DNA of 64,000 nt. Source: Pseudomonas viridiflava (GTDB lineage: Bacteria; Pseudomonadota; Gammaproteobacteria; Pseudomonadales; Pseudomonadaceae). The DNA lies in assembly GCF_900583165.1 (NCBI RefSeq), contig NZ_UTKY01000122.1:243102-307101 (forward strand), written 5' to 3'. Each line of letters begins with the position of its first letter. Position 1 is the stretch's first letter. Of the stretch, positions 1-9,100 are shown in pieces. Made by a program: the position numbers and the translations under genes. The notes under the pieces are model-generated. The model did no database searches. It saw only the letters and a list, made by a program, of their open reading frames with translations, and was not told the origin of the DNA.

Positions 1-705
1 ACGCCCATCATTATCATGCATCTGCTTGCGCTGCTGATGTCGACAGCATGCGCGCGTTTCGCGGTTGCCGAGACGTTAGGGCTGCCTCCTCAAAGCTTTG
101 ATCTGACAGTCGGCTTTCTTGCGTTGCTGTTCTACATTCCATCGTGGCTGCTTGTGGTGGCAATACTCCTTGGTCTGACAGCAGTGCTGATCATGGTCAT
201 CGTGATGATCAGCCTGCCATTCGAAGCAGCCTGGCAACATATGACCCGCTTGGCCGCGCTCCTCGGCTTTCAAGCTAAATTCAAGCAATCGCGCAGTATG
301 ATCATGTTCCATGGTGCAGGGGCACTGATCATTAGCGTGCTATTTGCCATGAGCTACGGCTACCTTACCGACAACTTCAGTCCGGCCTGCAAGGCCGTGA
401 CCAGAGTCATTGCACTACGAAGTGATTTCCACAAGACCCCTAACTATCCCGACGTGCGGACTGGAGAATATGTGCATCCGTTGGAGAATGGCTTTATCGC
501 TTACGCCCGCGAACAAGAAGACAAAAGTGTCATCATTGGCGTTCGTCTACAGCCTGCCGAGAATTACGATGTCGTCGTGTCGACTATTCCGCCTCTCAAG
601 GTTGCAATGACAACCATGGTAGAACACGTCAAGCAATCCCCTGCGCTGATTTGGCTGCTCAGCAGCGCTGCTTCAGAGACTAAGTCTGACTCGATACTGC
701 ATTAG
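1..705 (+). CDS. Membrane protein of unknown function, probably 5'-partial
   Basis: The reading frame is open from the first base. The first ATG, at 16, has no ribosome binding site before it, so the true start probably lies left of the window. The visible 229+ residues have about three to four hydrophobic stretches: near the N-terminus, a long one at about residues 32-68 that could be two helices, and one at about 95-115. A soluble C-terminal domain of about 110 residues follows. I do not recognise the family. It lies on the same strand as the putative nuclease gene downstream, about 255 bases away, so they may be co-transcribed. Real gene: fairly sure. Function: unknown. Confidence 0.6.
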   Translation, partial: TPIIIMHLLALLMSTACARFAVAETLGLPPQSFDLTVGFLALLFYIPSWLLVVAILLGLTAVLIMVIVMISLPFEAAWQHMTRLAALLGFQAKFKQSRSMIMFHGAGALIISVLFAMSYGYLTDNFSPACKAVTRVIALRSDFHKTPNYPDVRTGEYVHPLENGFIAYAREQEDKSVIIGVRLQPAENYDVVVSTIPPLKVAMTTMVEHVKQSPALIWLLSSAASETKSDSILH

Positions 706-960
706 ACTTGGTTGCCGAGCCAGCAGGACGGCAGCTTGAGACATCAGTGGATGAGTCAAGGCGCATCAGTGGCTCTCCACCGATCCATTTCTTACAGGGG
801 CATAAAAGAGCTTAAGCGGCGGAATCTGCATCTTCCAGCGCTGAACCTCCAAAACCCCAAAAAAACCGCCGATACAGATAAACGGCTTCAAAAAGACAGT
901 GGAGGAAAGGCTTTGATCTGGTATGGACTACCAATAGGACAAATTAAGACATTGCGGCGA

Positions 961-2616
961 ATGATGATGCATCCGCTCGACTTTGATCCAATAAGTTACA
1001 TTGAGAAAACCCTTCATGAACCTGACTCTCATCCTTCGAAGGAAACGCTGATTCTAGCTAGTGAGTTCAACAGGCTTAGAGAAAATTTATTGCCCTCACT
1101 GGGCCAGATTCATTCCGATCTAGCGAATAGCGGACCATTAACCCCTGAAAATACCACAGCAAAGCCTAGACCACTAGAATACAAACTCTTAGAGACCAGC
1201 CTTTCAGAGCCACTCAAACAAGCGCTAATCATTAAAGCCTGCGATGGCATCAACATGCAACTAGACAGGATCTCTGACTCTTTTAAAATAAATGAATATC
1301 ACGGCACAAAGCCAAATGAAGGCCTGTATGAAATTATTAAGCTTTACTTTCTTAGCGAGGTGCTTTTTCTTCTGTTATCAAAAACCGCATCCGCGACAAA
1401 GCAGGGTAACGTAATCGAAGTCAGCCCATCCTCCCATGAAGTCACGAAGCAATTACATCGAAAGTGGTTTGCTAATCAATGGGAGCAAAATAGCTGCGCA
1501 GCCAACATAGCTTATCTTGACATGATTCCTTTAGGCTTCGATAAGCACTCCATGTTCCCTTTGGTTATAAAGGAGCTGGGCGAAAAACTTACAGATAAAA
1601 TATTTTTTGTTCCCGAGGGGGAACTGCCATATAAAATTCAAAGCCTTCCAAGCATACAATGGGCTAGAAAGTTGTGTAAACTTGCAGTTCTTTGCTCATG
1701 GTGTCAGATCAAGAACGAATTGAATTACGCACCAAATCAGCTCATCAGCAAGATTGGCATAACAACAGACGAAATTCAAAAAATCGAAGAATTCTCGGAA
1801 AAACAGCCAAGACCTGACAGGGTGTTCGATGTCACCAGTAAAGGAATATCCATTAACAACCCCAGCATTACAATACAGCTTCGGCATACAATCAATTATC
1901 TCGCCAACAAGATTTCCGACGAGAAATTAAACCACGAAATTGGGATGTTTTTCGAAAAGAAGTGTGTATTTAACTATTTCTTCCGTGAAGACATCAAGAA
2001 AAATTACTGTGCATTTGAAGGCTTTGTACCTCATGAAATTGGTGAGCAAAATCTTAACCCTGACGTAGACCTGATAATCAAAGACATAAATCGAAATCAA
2101 TATTATTTTACTCAGGTTAAATATCTGCGAACAGGCGGCAGAGCCTATATTCTTGGGGACAGTGACCACCTCGTTACCGACAAAATAAATAAAGGCCTCC
2201 GACAGCTTACTGACGCTCGACTTGCACTAAAGGAAGGAAAGCTCGACGAGATACTTAAAAGAAAAGGTATATACGACTGCACCAACGAGAATTCACACCT
2301 CCTTCTAATTCATAATATTTTTAACTTTGACTTCACAATATGGCCACAAGGCGTGATTTCGTACGAGTGGAATACGCTCAGGAACGTATTAAATAATGGA
2401 ATGGTACGATTTGGCCATAGCCAACAAGCTTTAAACACTTGGCAGCACGCAAATGTTCTTCCACTTGAAGATCCTGACCAGCTCATAAAGCACTACATTA
2501 AAAACTCCCCTACACAAATTGCATGTTCCATAGGCACGATTTTTGATGCTGACAATGTTTCAGTGCAAACGGAGATTAATGGAATCGAAATTCGTTGCAG
2601 AGGCCTCGGGCTTTGA
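961..2616 (+). CDS. Hypothetical protein with a PD-(D/E)xK-like nuclease motif
   Basis: A 551-residue protein when started at the ATG triplet at 961; the frame stays open upstream to a TTG at 712, but that stretch does not read like protein and has no better start. The N-terminal two thirds are helical, charged and unrecognised. From about residue 330 the C-terminal third carries NPDVDLI (residues 366-372) followed 14-15 residues later by FTQVKY (383-388), the D...(E/Q)xK signature of PD-(D/E)xK/Mrr-type nucleases, here with Q385 and K387. Base composition is clearly richer in A+T than the core genome, suggesting horizontal acquisition. A terminator follows directly. The nuclease call is motif-based; activity and partner are inference. 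The start is uncertain. Confidence 0.6.
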   Translation: MMMHPLDFDPISYIEKTLHEPDSHPSKETLILASEFNRLRENLLPSLGQIHSDLANSGPLTPENTTAKPRPLEYKLLETSLSEPLKQALIIKACDGINMQLDRISDSFKINEYHGTKPNEGLYEIIKLYFLSEVLFLLLSKTASATKQGNVIEVSPSSHEVTKQLHRKWFANQWEQNSCAANIAYLDMIPLGFDKHSMFPLVIKELGEKLTDKIFFVPEGELPYKIQSLPSIQWARKLCKLAVLCSWCQIKNELNYAPNQLISKIGITTDEIQKIEEFSEKQPRPDRVFDVTSKGISINNPSITIQLRHTINYLANKISDEKLNHEIGMFFEKKCVFNYFFREDIKKNYCAFEGFVPHEIGEQNLNPDVDLIIKDINRNQYYFTQVKYLRTGGRAYILGDSDHLVTDKINKGLRQLTDARLALKEGKLDEILKRKGIYDCTNENSHLLLIHNIFNFDFTIWPQGVISYEWNTLRNVLNNGMVRFGHSQQALNTWQHANVLPLEDPDQLIKHYIKNSPTQIACSIGTIFDADNVSVQTEINGIEIRCRGLGL

Positions 2617-2628
2617 CTCGACCACGAC

Positions 2629-2650
2629 AGCCAGGCATTGCCTGGCTTTT
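2629..2650 (+). terminator. Rho-independent terminator after the putative nuclease gene
   Basis: A perfect stem, AGCCAGGC/GCCTGGCT, with a three-base loop is followed by TTTTATT, 12 bases after the stop codon at 2616. Confidence 0.8.
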
Positions 2651-2779
2651 ATTGATCGTAAGCGCTCCATAAACCCCAGCTTGTAAACGATGGGGCGGTG
2701 CGTCAGCGATGTTTCAGTTGTTTTTCTGAAGCACCTCACTAAGTGTTCAGTCTCGGAGAGTTATGAGTCCACCTTCGTG

Positions 2780-5719
2780 TTACGCACTGGTTACGACCCG
2801 AACATCTGAACCGGACACGTTCTTAATATAGGAGTAACTGGTGCCGAGGACAGCAAGCTGATCAGCAGAGATTTTTGCCGCTGAAATGGCGGGTTGTACG
2901 ATCACGAATCTGAAAATCATCTCGTGGTCGTGGCACTTGTTGCGAAGCAGCTCCAAATCTATTGGGTGACCCTTGAGGATTCTGTCGAACCCTTTCGGCA
3001 GCGATTGCTGGTACCGACCCATCAATCGATTGAAGAATTTTTCCTCGGTGTGCAGCCACTTCACCGAGCGTGAGGCCTGGCCGCAGACCTCGTAGACATC
3101 GTTCACACGAGCTCCAGGTCGAGCCTCGCCATCTTTTTGGGGGCAATACTTGCAGTGGTAAAGGTCGACAAAGATTGTGTCTTTGCTCTCTTTGATTGCC
3201 ACCAAATCCGCAATCTCACCTGCGCCATCATCGTTGAAAATGAATGCATAGTCATCCTCGATTCGGCTGTAGGTGAACCCTTGGACGGTGTCCATTTTAC
3301 GAGTTGCTCTCATGGACTCGCTGTGGATCTGGGTGGTCCCCCAGTCCCAAGCCTCAATCAGCGCTATAGGAAGCTTCAAGTCCAAGCTATTGGGTGTGTA
3401 GAACCGGTAATTGCCCTCGACCATCGAACCGTCTACGGCTAGTAGGACCAAAGGGTTCGCATCCAGGTACTGCTCGAACGAGCTTTCTTCAGCGAAAATG
3501 ATCTTGCCCCCAGGGCAGGAGAACTTGTAGCTGTCGTTCAGTAACCGTATCGTGATGTCAGGCAGTTGATGCTCCGTGCCATCTCCTGCAACGGCGATGA
3601 GAGGCACTTCTAGTGTCAGCTCATCGCTTCGCCGAGGTTTGCCAAGCTCGACATCAAGCAGGTTGAAAATCTCACCGTTGAACGCTAGCGAAATTTTCTG
3701 CTCGTTTTCGATCGCAATTGACTCCGGCCAATCAGCATAGAAAAGTCCCGTTGGCCAAGCCCCTTCGATTTTCTCTGAGCGAATCACATCCTTGAGCACT
3801 TCAGAAGGGTTGATCGAGGCATCGTTGAGTTTCTGTGAGGAACGTTTGCACCACTCAATCCAGTAAATGATGCTGGAAGAACTCATCTCCCAGATCTTCC
3901 CTTTGTGAGAGCAGCCAACGGTGGTGCGCTGTCCATCTTCATAGCCCGTTGCGAAGATGTTGGACTTTTTCGCCGTGCCGTTCTCGATTTCACTGATGAC
4001 GGTATTGATGTCCCGCCCGACGTGCATCGTGAATCTCAGATCCTTGCGTGTCCTAGACAGCCCCACGTTCTGCAGCTTCATGAGCTTGATATCGTGCAGG
4101 GTTCGGAACGTAGGCTCGCCGTTGATTCGCCTGGCATCCCTTGCAATCAAATTCAAAAAACGCGTCGCTTGCGATTCATCACCGGAGGAGTGAATGAATA
4201 GCGTCTTGTCGGGCGCGTGGTAGTACGCTAGGTAGAGAATCCAGTTGGTATCAACGATTGCCGATGTCTGAGCCCATCCGACCGGAGATTCTCGTCGCGT
4301 CACCATGATGATGGTGTCTGAATCGTCGTTAATAGAAAGGAACTGCAGCGGTTCTTTTTTCTGCGAAAAGTGATTCGCTTTCTCTGGCTGCCACTGGTCG
4401 CGCTCGACATGATAGGCGATCGCACTGATCTTGGGGTTGGGGTTCAACCCGAAGATGTCCTCGGAGTCGGCATCATCCGGGAACTGTTCAGTGAACGTCT
4501 CTTTTTCGATTTCGCGGGCGATCTTGTCTTGACTCACGTCTCTAATCACTGCACTCCAGTCGGCACTTTCCTTGTAAAGCACTGCCATCTGGTAATCGAC
4601 TTTCTGGTTGGCAATGTTCGAGACGAATTTGGCGTCGCCTAGCGTGTCATCAACCCGGGTTAGCCGACCGATAAACTGTAGCGTGACTGCCGGACTGCGA
4701 TGCTGGTCGTGAATAGCCGCAATTTTCAACTCAGGCAGGTCAAAGCCTTCGCCCAGCATGTCCACGCATACGATGATCTTGTATTTCTTTTCGACAATTT
4801 CACCCAGCAGCTTGACCCGATTCGGCACCTTGCTGTGGATGAGAATGGGTGAGAGGTCTTCATGCTTTTTGTAGAGCTCAAACAGGGCTTCAGCACGTTT
4901 TTGCGATCGTGCGCGTACCATCAGTAGGTGGTTAAAGCCTTGCTCTCGATCACCTCGCAACAACTCTACCGCCTTATCAGCAACCACTTGGTCAGCCAAC
5001 TCGAGGTTGTATTCGCGCACTGGGTGAAATTCGATCGACTTGAAGTAGCCATCGATCTGCGCATCCTTCAACGGGTAGTTGTAGATAATCTTGCCTTCGA
5101 GGGGCTGATTGTCCTCCCTGAAAGGCGTAGCAGTGAACTGCAGGCATGGCTTCTCTTTAAACGCGGTTTTCACCCGCCCCCATGTCATGGCAGCCACATG
5201 ATGGGTTTCGTCGATGATCAGGTGGCTGCAGAGCTCAGCCAAGGCTTGGAGCGACTCTGTGTCGAATCGCTGCAATGCTTGCGGAGTAGCGACAATTACA
5301 TTCGCCTCGGCAAGCTGTTGGACATTTTCAGCCGACATTCCTGAGCCAATCGCCCTAACCACCGGGTTAAGTGCTGTGGCAGAAACAGCACCGATCTCCC
5401 GAAGTTTTTTCAGCCCGAGGCATTTTTCGACAAGCTGGGAACGCAAGGCATCTGACGGGACGAGCACCAATGTCCTTGCCAACCGCCCTGCGATAAGCAG
5501 ACCAAGCATGGTATCGGTCTTGCCGGTACCCGTTGGCATCACGATCGTTGCCGTCGTGGCCGGAGACATCACCAGGTGGCCCAGTGAAGCGTATAGGGCG
5601 GCAAGCTGAGGCTTACGCAAGCCCGGCGTATTGGTATCCCGGACTGCCAGGTTGAAGTTGAAGAGGTGTTGCTGCCAGCTTTGATATACGTCTAAGTACT
5701 TCCCTGTAGCATCGACCAT
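2780..5719 (-). CDS. DEAD/DEAH-type helicase with C-terminal nuclease-like motif
   Basis: A superfamily 2 helicase of 979 residues, probably acting on DNA. Numbered from the ATG at 5719, which has GGTGAA seven bases upstream and is preferred to a TTG at 5731: Walker A MPTGTGKT (about 61-68), Walker B DETH (170-173), motif III FTATPF (about 195-200), and a helicase C domain with VDMLGEGFD and QFIGRLTR. This is the arrangement of type III restriction Res and related defence helicases. Near the C-terminus, GEIADLV (834-840) followed by VDLYHCKYC (851-859) looks like a PD-(D/E)xK nuclease core (E835, D838, D852, K857) with a Cys pair nearby. The gene is divergent from the STAND gene and convergent with the putative nuclease gene. 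A phage-defence role is inferred from domains and neighbours. Confidence 0.8.
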   Translation of the reverse strand: MVDATGKYLDVYQSWQQHLFNFNLAVRDTNTPGLRKPQLAALYASLGHLVMSPATTATIVMPTGTGKTDTMLGLLIAGRLARTLVLVPSDALRSQLVEKCLGLKKLREIGAVSATALNPVVRAIGSGMSAENVQQLAEANVIVATPQALQRFDTESLQALAELCSHLIIDETHHVAAMTWGRVKTAFKEKPCLQFTATPFREDNQPLEGKIIYNYPLKDAQIDGYFKSIEFHPVREYNLELADQVVADKAVELLRGDREQGFNHLLMVRARSQKRAEALFELYKKHEDLSPILIHSKVPNRVKLLGEIVEKKYKIIVCVDMLGEGFDLPELKIAAIHDQHRSPAVTLQFIGRLTRVDDTLGDAKFVSNIANQKVDYQMAVLYKESADWSAVIRDVSQDKIAREIEKETFTEQFPDDADSEDIFGLNPNPKISAIAYHVERDQWQPEKANHFSQKKEPLQFLSINDDSDTIIMVTRRESPVGWAQTSAIVDTNWILYLAYYHAPDKTLFIHSSGDESQATRFLNLIARDARRINGEPTFRTLHDIKLMKLQNVGLSRTRKDLRFTMHVGRDINTVISEIENGTAKKSNIFATGYEDGQRTTVGCSHKGKIWEMSSSSIIYWIEWCKRSSQKLNDASINPSEVLKDVIRSEKIEGAWPTGLFYADWPESIAIENEQKISLAFNGEIFNLLDVELGKPRRSDELTLEVPLIAVAGDGTEHQLPDITIRLLNDSYKFSCPGGKIIFAEESSFEQYLDANPLVLLAVDGSMVEGNYRFYTPNSLDLKLPIALIEAWDWGTTQIHSESMRATRKMDTVQGFTYSRIEDDYAFIFNDDGAGEIADLVAIKESKDTIFVDLYHCKYCPQKDGEARPGARVNDVYEVCGQASRSVKWLHTEEKFFNRLMGRYQQSLPKGFDRILKGHPIDLELLRNKCHDHEMIFRFVIVQPAISAAKISADQLAVLGTSYSYIKNVSGSDVRVVTSA

Positions 5720-6144
5720 TGCGTTCACCAAATTGAATGTGAAAATCAGCGCTGATTATTCAATGGCCACATGCTATCAGCGAACATCAGTTCAGGTGTA
5801 CCCTGAGAGTTTGCGGTCATACCCGCCACTCTCTCTGCCTTCACCAACTGACGATCGATGCCAAACACTCAAATCTGAGACGGAGGTAAAATGCCCCCCC
5901 AATCCACCCTAGTCTCCGTCAGAAAACGTCATTCGCGATAGCTCCCACACCCGGTGTGAATGAGGGCAAAAATGGGGGGGAAACTCGTTTTTTTCGAGCT
6001 GGCCCCATCGTAATAGCCAGGCCGAAATGTTGTTCGGCAGCCCTGAGAGCTGGTGATAACTGCTCATAAGCAACTTGCATAAGCTGGGGCTGGAAAGCGA
6101 GCGTAGCGCAAATATGGGCGACAGACATCATTCAGGAGACATTC
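5720..6144. other. Divergent intergenic region between helicase and STAND genes
   Basis: These 425 bases must hold the promoters of both divergent genes. I see no clear coding sequence. Visible features are a C7 tract at 5894-5900, a G7 tract at 5974-5980, a short REP-like TCCCACAC at 5943-5950, and the left copy of the diverged repeat starting at 5961. A strong AGGAG ribosome binding site at 6133-6137 decides the start of the STAND gene. Confidence 0.6.
5961..6054 (+). repeat. Left copy of a diverged direct repeat flanking the STAND gene
   Basis: The copy has two conserved blocks: TGAGGGCAAAAATGGGGG at 5961, and AAATGTTGTTCGGCAGCCC at 6025, 64 bases further on. The right copy at 11455 has the same two blocks 66 bases apart and in the same orientation. 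Divergence between them is moderate. Function is unknown; an old insertion boundary or recombinase attachment remnant is possible. Confidence 0.5.
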
Positions 6145-9100
6145 ATGTCAGGCGGCATTAGTGCAATCAAAGGATTTGATTACCAAGCGGCGGTTATTCT
6201 AGAACTGTTGCTGGAGCATTTCAGAAAGCACCCTGAGGGCCGAGTAAGGCCAGAGGGACTGGATGATCTGGACCTCTATGAATCTAAAAGCGCCGAAGGC
6301 ATTACGTTCGTTCAGATTAAAAAGCCAACAGAGAACGTAGAAGGCGAACTCACACCGTCCCCTTGGACTCTGCATAAAGCCGCCCGGCACTTGATGGGCT
6401 CCGCCGTAGATAATTTACGTAACGAAAAGGCCAGGCAAATATGGATTCTGGGTGATGAAAGCGACTTTGAGCTCAAACAGCTTATTGCCGCGGGAACCCA
6501 AGCGCCAGCGCAGTGCCCGGCGTCATTCTGGCTCATGGTCTTGTTGATCACTCGACAAAGCCTTGAAGCAGATGGTTTACCCGTTGAACACCTACCCAAG
6601 CCCAATTACAAGCGGCTGAAAGCGTGGACAATGACACACAACTCAGACACTTTCGTTAATTGGCTGGGGGAACACATCTCTTCAATCGCCACCCAACAAG
6701 GTGCATCGAAGCGCCTCGTCAACATCCACGCGCAGAAACTCTCAACCTACGCAAGCTCCATTCCGCATGCGCTAGAAAGAATCACTCTGCGATGTGGGTA
6801 CGGATCAGAACAGCAGGTCAATGCTCGTGTAAAGAATACACTCTCAAGCGATTTGGCTCTTTCTGCAGAGGTCGTCAACAGCACGCTCTATCTCAACCTT
6901 CGAGCCTTTATCAATGAAATCTCGAAAAAGCCTAGGCAATGTTTCTCTCGGGATGATTTCGAAGCGGAGGTGCGTTGTGTATGGCCGCACATGAGCCCCA
7001 TCCGCGTGCCCCCGGCCCTGTCCCCCCATCACATAACGCGCGCCGACATCACCCATTCGCTGATGTCTGAGCCTTTCGCGGAAGTGATCGGTGTTTCGGG
7101 ATCTGGAAAGACCCACCTGGCTACCGAGACTTATCATCTGGCCCGCCAACGTGAGCCAGGCCGCGAGATCTATTACATCGAAGTCAGGCCGGAGACTTCC
7201 CTGAGGTCCGTGCTGGCCGGAGTTTCCTTTCAGCTGCGTAGGATAGGTATTCGAGAACCTTTCAAAGTTATTACCCGAGCGGTCGAGACAGAACAAGAAC
7301 GTATCTCGCAGTTAGCGGCGGCATTAAGCGTGTCCAGCGCCAGAATATTGCTCTTGATCGACATTGCCGACGGTACATGCGGTCCGTCGTTCAAGCGTGA
7401 AATCAGTTCATTTATCAAGACGCTGCAACCTGGCGCCGTATCAATACTATTTTTTTCCCAAGAAAGCCCGCTGCTGCTGAGCAACTTAGAACGCAAAAGC
7501 GCCCATGTTGCCACGCTGAACCTGCGCGGTTTTACGTATGAGGAATTCTCCAGGCTGGTAAGCCACTACCACGCCAACTCCCAAGACTGGCCGCTTTATA
7601 GGATCTTCAGGCGCATCACCGCAGGTCGAGAATCCGGTTTGTTCGCAACGCTTGCGGATACACTTGCACGTGCCTCAACGCTCGGCGAAATGCAAATGCT
7701 CGCCGCACAAGAACCAGAAAAGATTCTGCCCATGGCAGAGCGGATCAGATTCGCAAATATCAGTAATCGCGCCTGCTCTGCGGCGGAAAAACTCATATGT
7801 TTCGCCCTCCCATTCGACCGCTCCGACGCCATAGAGATTTTCCCCAAGGAACCTGTGGCGCTCGCCATATCAGAAATGCTTGAGCTTGGCCTGTTGCGGA
7901 CCCGAGGTGACGGTCTATTGGAAATGCATGAGGTCGTCAGGGCGGGGCTTGAAGAGAATATCCCTGTTGATACCCGCCGCTGTGCACACCAAACACTGGC
8001 CACTTGGTACGGGTCGTGCGGCGTCGTCAGCGCCGAGGTATTTCACCTTGATAAAGCCAACCTCACCGCAATGGCACAAGCCCGTGCCAAACAGGCTTTT
8101 CTTAAAGGGCTGAACTGGAACGAACTGGCAAGCTTTGTATTGCGCCGCAAACTCATCAGCGCAGAGGAAGTCATTACCACCTTTGCACAAGCCGACAAGG
8201 CCATTGAGCGCTGTTTCATACTGCCTGACCTCTTGCGTGCGCTGGATTACAACGATGCCAATGCTCTGATCGCTGTACTGAAAGAACGGATCAAACATCC
8301 ACAGCTCGACTACCAGTTTGACAGTGCGATTACTGAAGCCATCATGCAGATCGACCCTGGAAAAATTGAAGAACTGATAGTGCTTATCGTTGATGCGACC
8401 ACGGATGAGGTAAAACGGAAATCCGCGTTTTCCACGCTGTCGAGTGGCATAAGAAAGTTCAAATTCGTACTTTCAGAAGCGACCCTTTGCCTTTTCGACG
8501 CCCAATCTTTCGAGACACAACGATCACTGTTAGGCATTTTTTCGCAGGACAAACGCGTTGTTACACTCAGTCGCGTTTTCCAAGTCCATGCAGAAGAACT
8601 AAGAGCCGCTACATGCGATAAACACGTAAGCCCTCTTCATCTGAAAATAGCTACACTGGAGGACGCCAAAGCCCTTATCACGGCCTTGCCGTCCGTTTCC
8701 ACGCAGGCCATGTTGATTTCCAAATCGGCGTTATTAGGTCCGCTCGTCGACACTCTCCGTCCACTTAGAGTTGCCTTGAAACGCCACAGTATTGAAATCC
8801 TGAGGCAGCCCTCTATTGATCCGGGGTTGCACGCCAATGCCATTCGCGTGATCTCTCTGTTTGCAGACAGGCACACCCCTGCGCTCTGTCACGCGTCGAT
8901 TGTCAACCAGCTACCAATGGCGGCCTTCCATGCAGTTATCCCAGCGCTGATGCCCTCGTTGTGTGAGCGAGGCAACTATGAAAGCGTCGTTCTAAACCCG
9001 TTAATCTCGATTGGAGAGCGCCGTTGGGCCATGACAGCACTCGCGCTTTTAGGTGTCGACCTCGAAGAAACCTTGCACGCACTCGCAGCGCTGCCCGGCC

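Noticed and set aside
712..960. N-terminal extension of the QxK nuclease-like protein from a TTG
   Set aside because: No ribosome binding site, and the extension looks non-coding; the ATG cluster at 961 is the more natural start, although not certain.
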